A stretch of 64,000 bases of DNA from CAYXLI01 sp964464925 (GTDB taxonomy: Bacteria; Acidobacteriota; Terriglobia; Bryobacterales; Bryobacteraceae), in contig CAYXLI010000006.1 of the NCBI GenBank assembly GCA_964464925.1, positions 62,001-126,000 on the forward strand, written 5' to 3'. A program made the position numbers and the translations under genes. Below, one piece after another: positions 1 through 8,120 of the stretch. The notes under the pieces are model-generated. The model worked only from the letters and a program-made list of their open reading frames with translations, did not search any database and was not told the origin of the DNA. Position 1 is the first letter of the stretch. Every line of letters starts with the position of its first letter.

Positions 1-1168
1 CCTGCTTGCGGCCGGTTGCGAAGTGGTGGATGTGGGAATCCTTCCCACTCCTACGATTCAGATGTACGTGGCGGCAAGCGGCGCGCGCGGCGGCATCGCG
101 CTCACGGCCTCTCACAATCCGCCGGAGTACAACGCGCTCAAGCTTTTCAATTCGCAGGGATTGTTTTTCAACCATTACGAACGGAGCGAGTTGATCGACC
201 TCTATCACCAGAGCGATTTCCATCAGGCTGAGAACGACGAGATACGGACCGTCCGCCAGGACCTGCAGACCGCGCAGGGCATGCACGTTGAGAGAGCCCT
301 GGCGCATGTCGATGTGGAGGCGATCCGTGCACGGCGCTTCCGCGTCGCGCTGGATGCAGTGAACGGCGCGGGATCTGTAATGACTCCCCATTACCTGCAG
401 GAGATGTTGGGATGCGAGTTACACGCCATCTCCATCGATCCGGCGAAGCCGTTTCCGCGCGTCGCCGAGCCGCGGCCGGACACGCTCGGCGATCTGGCGG
501 CGCTGGTTAGGGACAAAGGCTGCGAGATCGGGTTCGCCCAGGATCCGGATGGCGACCGCCTCGCGGTGGTCGATGAAAACGGCACGGTGCTGGACAACGA
601 CGACGTGCTTGCGTTGGCGGTGGATGCGGTGCTGGCCAGGATGCCCGGGTCCGTGGTAGTAAATCTCACCACCTCCTCCGTCATCGACGATATCGCTGCG
701 AAGTACGGCCGCCGCGTCTACCGCACACCAGTAGGAGAGGCGAACGTCGTGGAGATGATTCAGGCAGTTCACGCAGTCATCGGCGGCGAAGGCTCGAACG
801 GAGGAATCATCTTTCCGCCTGTGCATCTCTGCCGCGATAGTTACACCGGTATGGCGTTTGTCCTGGAACTCATGGCTAAGACGGGCTGCACGGTATCAGA
901 ACTGGCCGCGCGCCTGCCGCGCTATTACCGGAGGCTCGGGAAAGTCGCGTATGAGCACGGCCGCCTCGGTTCGCTCATGCAGGCGCTGGAAGAGCGTTTC
1001 CCGGATGCGATGGTGGACCGCTCCGACGGCCTCAAGATGATGTGGCCAGGGCGCTGGATTCACGTGCGGTCGTCCAACACAGAACCGCTGCTGCGTCTGG
1101 CGGCTGAGGCCAAGTCGGAGGGCGAGACCGAACGGCTGTACTCGGAAGTAGAAGCAGCGCTGCGCTAA
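1..1168 (+). CDS. glmM: Phosphohexomutase (phosphoglucosamine/phosphomannomutase), 5' partial
   Basis: The reading frame is open from base 2, so the gene begins left of the window. Alpha-D-phosphohexomutase hallmarks are visible in order: the phosphoserine loop TASHNP (Ser codon at 110-112), the Mg-binding loop DPDGDR, the sugar-selecting loop GEGSNGG and the C-terminal phosphate-binding loop RSSNTEPLLR. The family moves phosphate between C1 and C6 of hexose phosphates in the cytoplasm; as GlmM it would convert glucosamine-6-P to glucosamine-1-P for UDP-GlcNAc. The GEGSNGG form resembles archaeal/Bacteroidetes-type phosphoglucosamine mutases more than the E. coli GlmM loop. Whether the substrate is glucosamine, mannose or glucose phosphate cannot be settled from the sequence. 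It converges on the ftsB-like gene, which ends 4 bases away. Confidence 0.85.
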   Translation, partial: LLAAGCEVVDVGILPTPTIQMYVAASGARGGIALTASHNPPEYNALKLFNSQGLFFNHYERSELIDLYHQSDFHQAENDEIRTVRQDLQTAQGMHVERALAHVDVEAIRARRFRVALDAVNGAGSVMTPHYLQEMLGCELHAISIDPAKPFPRVAEPRPDTLGDLAALVRDKGCEIGFAQDPDGDRLAVVDENGTVLDNDDVLALAVDAVLARMPGSVVVNLTTSSVIDDIAAKYGRRVYRTPVGEANVVEMIQAVHAVIGGEGSNGGIIFPPVHLCRDSYTGMAFVLELMAKTGCTVSELAARLPRYYRRLGKVAYEHGRLGSLMQALEERFPDAMVDRSDGLKMMWPGRWIHVRSSNTEPLLRLAAEAKSEGETERLYSEVEAALR

Positions 1169-1171
1169 GGA

Positions 1172-1474
1172 CTACTTTGTTGCGGGCTTCGCGTCCGGGA
1201 GGATGAAGCTAGTCTCACCGGGGCGCACCAGCTTCAGGCGCTCACGGATCTCGAGTTCCTGTTCCGCCTGGCTATCGGCGAGGCGCTTGATCCGGAGCTT
1301 CTTTTGTTCATTCTCACGAGCAAGGTCCGCATTCTCTTCCTGAAGGGTGCGGATCTCCTTTCGCTTCTCGGAGAGCGCCTGGATTCCTTGCGGTCCTCGG
1401 ACGACCGTCACAAGCACCGCGGCGAAGATGCCGAGCGCTAAAACGTAACCAGTCTTTTGAAGCAAGCGTTGCAT
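1172..1474 (-). CDS. ftsB: FtsB/DivIC-like septum formation initiator
   Basis: A 100-residue protein with a short cytoplasmic start, one membrane helix (about residues 9-27), a charged heptad-like coiled coil (about 35-75) and the tail IRERLKLVRPGET. This is the layout of FtsB/DivIC, bitopic proteins that bridge early and late divisome parts at the septum and signal for septal peptidoglycan synthesis. The tail Arg-Glu-Arg-(x)-Lys-Leu-Val-(x)-Pro-Gly-Glu is typical of the family. It is read divergently from cutA across 71 bases. FtsB versus another DivIC/FtsL-type coiled-coil protein cannot be distinguished with certainty. Confidence 0.75.
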   Translation of the reverse strand: MQRLLQKTGYVLALGIFAAVLVTVVRGPQGIQALSEKRKEIRTLQEENADLARENEQKKLRIKRLADSQAEQELEIRERLKLVRPGETSFILPDAKPATK

Positions 1475-1496
1475 GGAAGGGGTACTACATTTGGTT

Positions 1497-1502
1497 ATAA
1501 TC
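1497..1502 (+). promoter_or_regulatory. Possible -10 box (TATAAT) upstream of cutA
   Basis: A perfect TATAAT lies in the 71-base divergent gap between the ftsB-like gene and cutA, 44 bases before the cutA start. No convincing -35 hexamer lies 16-18 bases upstream, so this is only a candidate. Confidence 0.3.
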
Positions 1503-1545
1503 CTGTTTTGGCCGAGAAGCTAGTACTTTCTCAACTTTTTTCAGA

Positions 1546-1866
1546 ATGACAGACAAGATTCTGATTTTCAGCAACTGCAGCAGCGAGGAAGAGGCCGCGA
1601 GAATCGCCAGGCATCTGGTAGAAACGCGGGTTGCAGCCTGCGTGAACATTGTGCCCGGAGTCCGAAGCGTTTACAGGTGGCAGGGTGCGGTGGAAGAAGC
1701 CCAAGAATGGACGCTGCTGATCAAGAGCCGCAAAGAATTGTTCCATCGGGTGCGTGAAGAGTTGCGGTCCATTCACTCCTATGAAGTGCCGGAACTGATT
1801 GCAGTACCGATCGCTGCGGGCCTGGAGCAATATCTGAACTGGATCGACAGCTCTACGGAGCCATGA
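1546..1866 (+). CDS. cutA: CutA divalent cation tolerance protein
   Basis: A 106-residue protein covering the whole CutA family: an N-terminal strand ILIFSNCSSEEEAARIARHL, the highly conserved core AACVNIVPGVRSVYRWQG and the C-terminal half with SYEVPELIAVPI and a terminal YLNWI. CutA proteins form very stable PII-like trimers in the cytoplasm and are linked to copper and other divalent metal tolerance, although their biochemical role is unclear. The ATG start gives the usual family length. The gene stands alone, divergent from ftsB, with 115 bases before the MFS gene. Confidence 0.93.
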   Translation: MTDKILIFSNCSSEEEAARIARHLVETRVAACVNIVPGVRSVYRWQGAVEEAQEWTLLIKSRKELFHRVREELRSIHSYEVPELIAVPIAAGLEQYLNWIDSSTEP

Positions 1867-1981
1867 ACCGATCTTGCGGCACGGCGGGAAGGAACGGCCA
1901 GGAGGCGGGCAGAATCCATGTTCACTTTATAGCCGGATACTTGCGTCGCGCCGCTCAGGCGTGATCTGATAGGTTCGATTC

Positions 1982-3280
1982 ATGGCGACCCGTCCTACTA
2001 CCCTCCCCAAGACCCCTCCTGTGCACGTTCCGGCTTCACACGCGCGGTATTGGGTCATCGTTTTTGCGGTGACGCTCGCGGTGCTCTCTTATATTGACCG
2101 GGTCTGTATTTCGATGGCGGCCCCAGCCATTTCGAGGGACCTGGGTTTCTCGAAGGTGGAGATGGGGTCTATTTTCTCGGCCTTCGGCGTAGCCTATGCG
2201 CTGTTTGAGATTCCAGGCGGGTGGATGGGCGATTGGATGGGCCCACGCAAAGTTCTCATGCGCATCGTGCTCTGGTGGTCGGCATTCACGGCACTAACCG
2301 GCTGGGCTTGGAACCTGACCTCAATGTGGGCCGTACGATTCCTCTTTGGCGCTGGCGAGGCGGGTTGTTTTCCGAATCTGACAAAAGCATTCACGACCTG
2401 GCTGCCGCGCGAAGAGCGAACCCGGGCACAAGGCATTATGTGGATGTTCGCACGGTGGGGAGGCGCGTTTACTCCCCCTCTGGTCATACTGGTTTTCAAG
2501 TACATGACCTGGCGCTGGGCGTTCGTGTCTTTTGGTTGCCTGGGGCTGATCTGGGCGGTCCTGTTCTACGCATGGTTCCGGGACAGGCCGCGCGACCACA
2601 AGGGCGTCAATGAGGGCGAACTTGCGCTACTCGCCGAGAATGAGAAGTTCGCCGAACGTCACGGTGATGTGCCGTGGGGTAAGTTGGTCTCGTCGCGCAA
2701 TGTCTGGCTATTGTGGCTGCAGTACTTCTTTCTCTCCTATCCCTGGTATTTCTATATCACCTGGCTGCCAACCTACTTGAAGGAGAACCGCCACCTCAGC
2801 GACGGGGAGGCGGCGAAGCTCGCGATCCTACCGCTCTTCTGCGGAGGGCTTGGATCGCTGGTGTGCGGCATGCTGTCCGCCAGAGTTACGCAATGGACGG
2901 GAAGCATCCAAAATGCTCGGCGTGTGATAGCCACCGTCGGGTTCCTGGGCGCTGCCATTCTGCTGACGATTTCTATACGAACCGCAGACGCGACGACCGC
3001 CATGATCATTATGGGGCTCGCCAGCTTCTGCAACGATTTGGTGATGCCGGGCGCTTGGGCGACCTGCATGGATGTAGGGGGTAAGTACGCCGGCACCGTG
3101 GCTGGCTCCATGAACATGATGGGTAACGTTGCCGGCTTTGTAGCCCCCATGACGGGCGGCTTTATTCTCCAGGCAACCGGAGGTAACTGGAATATGTTCC
3201 TCTACACGATGGCAGCGATGTACCTGCTGGGCACGTTCTGCTGGCCCTTGATCGATCCGACGAAACCCCTCGAAGACTGA
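1982..3280 (+). CDS. MFS transporter, anion:cation symporter (ACS) type
   Basis: A 432-residue protein with about 12 hydrophobic helices in two blocks separated by a charged loop near residues 205-235. Residues SYIDRVCISMAAPAIS in helix 1 and the loop GGWMGDWMGPRKVLMRI match the major facilitator signature (G-x3-D-x-G-x-[KR]). The first-helix Tyr-x-Asp-Arg and the GAGEAGCFPN stretch are typical of the ACS family, which takes up organic anions such as hexuronates, glucarate, galactonate or phthalate in the inner membrane. The actual substrate cannot be told. No catabolic genes sit directly beside it, but a DapA-family enzyme, an HpcH aldolase, an SDR and a tartrate-type dehydrogenase elsewhere in the window would fit sugar-acid use. 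Confidence 0.88.
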   Translation: MATRPTTLPKTPPVHVPASHARYWVIVFAVTLAVLSYIDRVCISMAAPAISRDLGFSKVEMGSIFSAFGVAYALFEIPGGWMGDWMGPRKVLMRIVLWWSAFTALTGWAWNLTSMWAVRFLFGAGEAGCFPNLTKAFTTWLPREERTRAQGIMWMFARWGGAFTPPLVILVFKYMTWRWAFVSFGCLGLIWAVLFYAWFRDRPRDHKGVNEGELALLAENEKFAERHGDVPWGKLVSSRNVWLLWLQYFFLSYPWYFYITWLPTYLKENRHLSDGEAAKLAILPLFCGGLGSLVCGMLSARVTQWTGSIQNARRVIATVGFLGAAILLTISIRTADATTAMIIMGLASFCNDLVMPGAWATCMDVGGKYAGTVAGSMNMMGNVAGFVAPMTGGFILQATGGNWNMFLYTMAAMYLLGTFCWPLIDPTKPLED

Positions 3281-3356
3281 ACGGCGGGGTGGGCTCTCCG
3301 TTACGCGTAACATCATCATCTGAAACCGTTGCCAACCCAATCGGTGTCCACAGTGT

Positions 3357-4439
3357 GTGGTCGAGAAGAAACCGTTCAAATGGTCATGGCGCGAGATCAA
3401 GCCGTTGTTGTCCAGATCCTACGCCGAATTTAACGAGGATGATGCGCCGCGCCTCGGAGCCTCCCTAGCCTATTACACAATCCTGTCGCTCGCGCCATTG
3501 CTGATCCTGATCATCACGGTGGCGGGCTTCGTCTTCGGACGCGACGCCGTGCAGGGCCAGTTGATGAACCAAGTCTCGGATCTGATAGGATCGCAGGGCG
3601 GCCGCGCGGTTCAGGACATGGTGCGATCGGCCAGCGAGACCAAGAGCACGGGCATCTGGGCCTCGATTCTAGGCATCCTTACGCTGTTGTGGGGCGCTAC
3701 GAGCGTTGTGAGCGAACTTCGGGCGGATTTGAATAAAATCTGGGATGTTCCTCGCGAAAACGACAGCTTGGTCGCGACCATAAAGCAACGATCGTACCTG
3801 CTGGGCGTCATCCTGGGCACCGGTTTTCTGCTGCTGGTTTCTTTGAGTGTCAGCGCAGGGCTGGCGGCAACGGCGAAGCTTATGGGAGATGTGCTGCCGG
3901 TTCCCAGTTTCTTCCTGCACGCGTTCGATTATCTGATTTCTCTGCTGGTGATCGCCATGTTGTTCGCTGTATTGTTCCGCTATCTGCCGGCAATCACGCT
4001 GCAATGGAGAGATGTGCTGCTTGGAGCCGTGTTCACGGCCGTGCTATTCAATTTGGGAAAACTGCTGCTCGGGCTGTATCTGGGCAGGGCGAGTTTCGGA
4101 TCCACGTTCGGCGCTGCCGGATCATTGGTGATCGTGCTGGTTTGGGTTTACTACTCCGCACAGATCTTTTTCTTTGGAGCGGAGTTTACGAAAGTTTTTA
4201 CCGACGAGCACGGTTCCGTGCGGTTGCGCAGCCGGTCAGAACGGCGCGCACCGGTCAGTGCTACCCAACCGCCGCAATGGATGTCGCTCAGCTCGAATGC
4301 GGCAAGCGGCAATGCGGCTTTGCCGCCGATTATGCCGATTGACGATCCCAACAAATCGCGTGGTTTGCTCGGATTTGTAGCAGCGTTGCTGGGCAGCGCA
4401 CTCGGGTTGAGCCGCGTGGTCCGCGGGCTCAAGCGATAA
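3357..4439 (+). CDS. YihY/BrkB-family integral membrane protein
   Basis: A 360-residue protein starting at GTG 3357. It has the YihY/virulence factor BrkB (ribonuclease BN-like, misnamed) domain: an N-terminal amphipathic stretch, LGASLAYYTILSLAPLLI in the first membrane helix, the segment TLLWGATSVVSELRADLNKIW and YLPAITLQWRDVLLGAVFTA, with the conserved C-terminal part SFGSTFGAAGSLVIVLVWVY followed by FFFGAEFTKVF. About six membrane segments are predicted by eye. The last ~75 residues (from about 285) are a basic, Ser/Ala/Pro-rich tail outside the domain, probably cytoplasmic. Function in the family is unsettled; transport or envelope roles have been suggested. Confidence 0.88.
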   Translation: MVEKKPFKWSWREIKPLLSRSYAEFNEDDAPRLGASLAYYTILSLAPLLILIITVAGFVFGRDAVQGQLMNQVSDLIGSQGGRAVQDMVRSASETKSTGIWASILGILTLLWGATSVVSELRADLNKIWDVPRENDSLVATIKQRSYLLGVILGTGFLLLVSLSVSAGLAATAKLMGDVLPVPSFFLHAFDYLISLLVIAMLFAVLFRYLPAITLQWRDVLLGAVFTAVLFNLGKLLLGLYLGRASFGSTFGAAGSLVIVLVWVYYSAQIFFFGAEFTKVFTDEHGSVRLRSRSERRAPVSATQPPQWMSLSSNAASGNAALPPIMPIDDPNKSRGLLGFVAALLGSALGLSRVVRGLKR

Positions 4440-4450
4440 ACTCAATAGGA

Positions 4451-5518
4451 GTGACGCGACGCGTATTCCTTCCCTTACTCCCGCTGTTAGCTCAAACTAA
4501 AGCGATCGAAGCTTCCCGGACCATCAGTTGGCAGCCTGAATACTACAACGGCTGGCCGACTGTAGTGCGCCGCAAGAACGGCGAATTGCTACTGGCCTAT
4601 TCCGGCGGTCGCGAAAATCACATCTGCCCGTTCGGACGTGTGGAACTGATGCGGTCGTTCGATGAAGGGAAGAACTGGAGTTGGCCGCAGGTGCTGATGG
4701 ACTCTGCGATCGACGATCGGGACGCGGGAGTGTGCGAGACTCTGCGGGGCGCACTGCTGGTCACAACCTTCACATCGCTTGCCTATGAACGCCAACACAG
4801 CACTTCGGAGCGCTGGCAGGCAGTGGAACGCCGGACCACTCAGGAGCAGAGAAACGCGCTACTTGGCACGTGGATGCTGCGGTCGACCGACGGAGGCCTT
4901 ACGTGGTCCGCGCCGTATCGGGTTCCGTTGAATAGTCCGCACGGCCCGGTCGCACTTTCCGACGGACGCGTGCTGTACGCCGGAAAAGCGCTGTGGGAGA
5001 CAAGTTCGCGAGTGGGAGTTTGCGAGTCCAAGGATGACGGGCAAACCTGGCGCTGGCTCTCTGATATCCCGGTGAGGCCTGGCGACCGCTGGGACGACTA
5101 CCACGAACTGCACTCGGTGGAAACCAGCGACCGGCGCATTCTTGTCCACATCCGCAACCATAGTGCGCAGAACCGGGGCGAGACGCTGCAGTGCGAATCG
5201 CGGGACGGAGGCAAGACGTGGTCACTGCCTCACGCGATCGGTGTATGGGGTCTTCCTTCCCACCTGCTGCGGCTGCGCGATGGACGTATCGTGATGACGT
5301 ATGGCTACCGGCGAGCGCCGTTCGGTAATCAAGCGCGAGTGAGCGAGGATCACGGTCAGACCTGGTCAGAGCCAATCATCATTTCGGCGGATGGAACAGG
5401 CGGCGATCTCGGCTATCCTTCCACCGTGGAATTGGGCAGCGGGGAGCTACTGACCATTTGGTATGAGACCCGGAATTCAGATAAGGCTGCGTTGCGGATG
5501 GCGAAATGGACGATCTAG
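4451..5518 (+). CDS. Exported sialidase-like (BNR/Asp-box) six-bladed propeller protein
   Basis: A 355-residue protein starting at GTG 4451, 11 bases after the previous stop, with a purine-rich AATAGGA in front. The N-terminus has a short signal peptide (MTRRVFLPLLPLLAQTKA). Five Asp-boxes of the S-x-D-x-G-x-[TS]-W type are visible: SFDEGKNW, STDGGLTW, SKDDGQTW, SRDGGKTW and SEDHGQTW. These mark the beta-propeller of exo-alpha-sialidases (GH33-like) and related secreted glycosidases. Substrate could be sialic acid or another glycan; many acidobacterial members are uncharacterised. The 3' end overlaps the convergent bshB1 gene by 4 bases. Confidence 0.8.
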   Translation: MTRRVFLPLLPLLAQTKAIEASRTISWQPEYYNGWPTVVRRKNGELLLAYSGGRENHICPFGRVELMRSFDEGKNWSWPQVLMDSAIDDRDAGVCETLRGALLVTTFTSLAYERQHSTSERWQAVERRTTQEQRNALLGTWMLRSTDGGLTWSAPYRVPLNSPHGPVALSDGRVLYAGKALWETSSRVGVCESKDDGQTWRWLSDIPVRPGDRWDDYHELHSVETSDRRILVHIRNHSAQNRGETLQCESRDGGKTWSLPHAIGVWGLPSHLLRLRDGRIVMTYGYRRAPFGNQARVSEDHGQTWSEPIIISADGTGGDLGYPSTVELGSGELLTIWYETRNSDKAALRMAKWTI

Positions 5519-6222
5519 AACGAGCGGACGCCCATTGACACCACATCGTCCACGCGCATGACTTCCTTCACGACGAACGGCTCCGCATATCTGACGCCGA
5601 TCAGATTGCCGTAATACCGCGCGATGGCGGCATGGCGGTCGTGAATCTCCTGCGCCGCCGGGAAGAGGTCGCCAGCGTGCTTTGTTTCCCCGTACTGGCT
5701 CTGGTAACACATCAGCGCCTCCATCCGGCGCTCAAAGTGTGAGGAGATATCCACGACGAAGGAAGGAGTCACGTTCGCGTACATCGATGCGTACAGGACC
5801 TTGTACGGCCGGTGCGGCTCCGAATACGGATCGATCTTTTTCAAGCCCGCCAAGAAACATGCCTCGAAGCCGATCTCAGCGGCGCGATAGTGATCCGGGT
5901 GGCGCGCTTCCCAATACGGCAGGATTACCACACGCGGCCTCCTCTGGCGGATCTCATACGCCAAAGTCATGCGTGCCGCCAGCGTGTTTTCCAGGCGTGC
6001 ATCGGGGAAGCGGGCGTTGCCGCGCCAGGATAACTTCATCACCTTTGCGGCGGCTTCAGCCTCCTGAATGCGCAGCTCAGGCGTGCCGCGGCTTCCCATA
6101 TCCCCGGCAGTAAGATCGAGAACACCGGTCTTGTAGCCCATTTCCCGCATGCGCATGAGTGTGCCGCCGCAGGTTTGCTCCACATCATCGGGATGCGCAG
6201 CAATCGCCAATATGTCTACCAA
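5515..6222 (-). CDS. bshB1: BshB1-like N-acetylglucosaminyl-malate deacetylase (PIG-L family)
   Basis: I place the start at TTG 6222, giving 235 residues beginning MVDILAIAAHPDD. A GGGGAG ribosome site sits 7 bases upstream, and residues further upstream are not family-like. The LmbE/PIG-L zinc motif AHPDD (about 9-13) and the second motif ARHPDH are present, with LDLTAGDMGSRGTPELR, a stretch strongly characteristic of BshB1. BshB1 removes acetate from GlcNAc-malate in bacillithiol synthesis, in the cytoplasm. The start overlaps the rhomboid stop by 7 bases, implying translational coupling. A related role such as general GlcNAc-conjugate deacetylation or mycothiol S-conjugate amidase activity is less likely. 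Confidence 0.85.
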   Translation of the reverse strand: MVDILAIAAHPDDVEQTCGGTLMRMREMGYKTGVLDLTAGDMGSRGTPELRIQEAEAAAKVMKLSWRGNARFPDARLENTLAARMTLAYEIRQRRPRVVILPYWEARHPDHYRAAEIGFEACFLAGLKKIDPYSEPHRPYKVLYASMYANVTPSFVVDISSHFERRMEALMCYQSQYGETKHAGDLFPAAQEIHDRHAAIARYYGNLIGVRYAEPFVVKEVMRVDDVVSMGVRSF

Positions 6223-6884
6223 CGCAGATCTCCCCTGTTCGAAAAGCGCTCGCGTGCGCCCATCACGTTGACAAGCACCATGCCAGCGATAAAGCCGCCC
6301 ACATGGGCGAACCACGCGACGCCGCCGCTGGACACATTCGAATATCCGATGGAGCCTACGCCGCTAAAGATCTGGATGATGAACCAGTAGACCAGCATGA
6401 ACGCTGCTGGAACTTCCATCGTGGTGAGAAAGATGAAGATGGGGACAAGCGTAACAATGCGGGATCGTGGAAACTTGACCAGGTAGGCGCCCATCACCCC
6501 TGCGATTGCTCCGCTGGCTCCGATGGTGGGGACGCGGGAATCGGGATAAAGCAGAATGTGGATCAGCGCAGCCGCCATCCCGCATAGCAGGTAAAAGAAG
6601 AAATATTTCACGTGGCCGAGCACATCCTCCACGTTGTCGCCGAAGATCCAAAGAAACCACATATTCCCGATCAAGTGCATCCATCCGCCGTGGAGAAACA
6701 TAGACGTGATCACCGCGGAATAGTGCAGCCGGTCCGGAACGATGCCGTAGTTCGCGATGAAGTGATTCCGCATCCACGGGTCCAACGAGATCTGGAAAAG
6801 GAAGATCAGCACGTTGGTGATGATGATGAGCACCGTAACGATGGGCGGTGAGAAACTCCGCTGGGTATCGCGAAGAGGAATCAT
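6216..6884 (-). CDS. Rhomboid-family intramembrane serine protease
   Basis: A 222-residue polytopic membrane protein. The catalytic dyad is visible: Ser124 in IGASGAIAG and His194 in WFAHVGGFIAG. The L1-loop region GGWMHLIGNMWFLWIFGDNV is typical of bacterial rhomboids of the GlpG/YqgP type. Such enzymes cleave membrane helices within the inner membrane; substrates here are unknown. It starts 4 bases after the PfkB kinase stop and ends overlapping bshB1, so the three are almost certainly one transcript. Confidence 0.93.
   Translation of the reverse strand: MIPLRDTQRSFSPPIVTVLIIITNVLIFLFQISLDPWMRNHFIANYGIVPDRLHYSAVITSMFLHGGWMHLIGNMWFLWIFGDNVEDVLGHVKYFFFYLLCGMAAALIHILLYPDSRVPTIGASGAIAGVMGAYLVKFPRSRIVTLVPIFIFLTTMEVPAAFMLVYWFIIQIFSGVGSIGYSNVSSGGVAWFAHVGGFIAGMVLVNVMGARERFSNRGDLRW
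6230..6235 (-). promoter_or_regulatory. Ribosome-binding site that fixes the bshB1 TTG start
   Basis: On the minus strand GGGGAG lies 7 bases before TTG 6222, inside the 3' end of the rhomboid gene. It supports the TTG start over longer alternatives that begin within rhomboid sequence and lack family similarity. Confidence 0.6.
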
Positions 6885-6888
6885 AGTG

Positions 6889-7839
6889 TCAGGCCGAGGT
6901 CCTGCGTGCCTCGTAATCAGGATGGGAGCGGCGTTCGGCGCGCGCCATTAGGGCTTTGGCTTCGGCAAGACTTTTGATGCCCCCGCGAGCACCGATTGCA
7001 GTGCAGTTCAGCGCCGCCATCGCGTTAGACAGGTCGAGCGCCTCTCGCATGGGCATGCCCTGCAACACAGCATAACAAAAGGCCCCGTGAAATACGTCTC
7101 CCGCGCCCGTAGTATCGACGCAGTTCACCACAAATGCAGGCGAGTAGACGAAATTGCCGTCTATCCGCGCAAGTGCCCCATGGGCCCCCAACGTCATCGC
7201 AGCTACGCGCATTTTGTATTCGTCCTGAATCCGCTCGAGCGCTTTCATAGGATCCTGCTCGTTGGTCCAGGCCACCGGAAACTCGGAGCTGGTCACCAGG
7301 TAATCAACGTAGGGCAGCACCTGGTCGAAACCGTGATAGACCGTGTCGACATCCACTGTCACAGGGATGCCGTGCTGGCGGGCGATGCGCGCCGCGTGCC
7401 CGACAGCGGGTGTGTCATGACCGTCGATGTGAAGCAGGCGCGCGCACGTGATCTGTTCCGGAGTGATCTCTTCCGGGCGCAATCGCAGGCAATCCGGGCG
7501 GCTCCAGAGCACGGTGCGCTCACCCGTTGTCCGATCGATCAGAATATATGCGGTCTGGTTCGGACAATCCTTCCGAACCTGCACATGTTCGAGGTTGATG
7601 CCTGAATTCAGCAGGCTCTCCATTTGGATCTTGCCGCGGAAGTCATCACCGACGGTGCCGATGTACTTGGTGCGGAGGCCGAGCTTCGCGCAAGTCACCA
7701 TGGCACTTGCGACCTGGCCGCCCGGGCTCAAGATCTCTTCAGTGAACGGAACCTTGCCGGCGTAGGCCGGGAACTTGGGTAAGAGTAGCAGCGTGTCAGT
7801 GGCGTTCAGGCCGACACCAACCACATCGAATTCGGGCAT
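6889..7839 (-). CDS. PfkB-family carbohydrate kinase
   Basis: I choose the ATG at 7839 (316 residues, MPEFDVVGVGLNATD); a TTG 30 bases upstream is possible but adds nothing family-like. The first PfkB signature region LSPGGQVASAMVTCAKLGL and the second, DTTGAGDVFHGAFCYA, with the catalytic Asp of the GAGD anion hole, are both present. The family phosphorylates sugars or nucleosides (ribokinase, fructokinase, KDG kinase, adenosine kinase); the substrate cannot be inferred. It is the promoter-proximal gene of the kinase-rhomboid-bshB1 set. Confidence 0.88.
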   Translation of the reverse strand: MPEFDVVGVGLNATDTLLLLPKFPAYAGKVPFTEEILSPGGQVASAMVTCAKLGLRTKYIGTVGDDFRGKIQMESLLNSGINLEHVQVRKDCPNQTAYILIDRTTGERTVLWSRPDCLRLRPEEITPEQITCARLLHIDGHDTPAVGHAARIARQHGIPVTVDVDTVYHGFDQVLPYVDYLVTSSEFPVAWTNEQDPMKALERIQDEYKMRVAAMTLGAHGALARIDGNFVYSPAFVVNCVDTTGAGDVFHGAFCYAVLQGMPMREALDLSNAMAALNCTAIGARGGIKSLAEAKALMARAERRSHPDYEARRTSA

Positions 7840-7883
7840 TATGTCCAGAGTAACAACTGCAGACGCCAAGGTAACCTGAGATT

Positions 7884-8120
7884 GTGCTGGTGCTCTTCCT
7901 TCTTTCGGCTAGTCTTAGTCCGCAACACGAGGTTCAAAGGCAGTGCTCGCGCTGTCATTCTCTCGCAGTCGTTCGCAAACAGCGGCTCTCGCGCGAGGAC
8001 TGGGATATGGAGCTCCGCAAAATGGAGAAGCAGGGAGCGAAGCTGAAGGATCGCGCGGCGGTGCTCAATTATTTAGCCACGAAGTACGGTGACCAGGTTC
8101 CGAGCGGACGTCAGAAGTAG
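7884..8120 (+). CDS. Small exported c-type cytochrome-like protein
   Basis: A 78-residue protein from GTG 7884 with a hydrophobic secretion signal (first ~13 residues) followed by a single haem-binding CSRCH motif. The tail contains DWDMELRKMEKQGAKL and VLNYLATKYG, which match the small cytochrome fold seen as an isolated domain or in quinohaemoprotein amine dehydrogenase alpha subunits; a Met in DWDMELRKM could be the sixth haem ligand. The last 48 bases overlap the convergent aldolase gene. The partner enzyme is unknown. The GMC oxidoreductase 0.8 kb away is a possible electron source but this is inference. Confidence 0.7.
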   Translation: MLVLFLLSASLSPQHEVQRQCSRCHSLAVVRKQRLSREDWDMELRKMEKQGAKLKDRAAVLNYLATKYGDQVPSGRQK

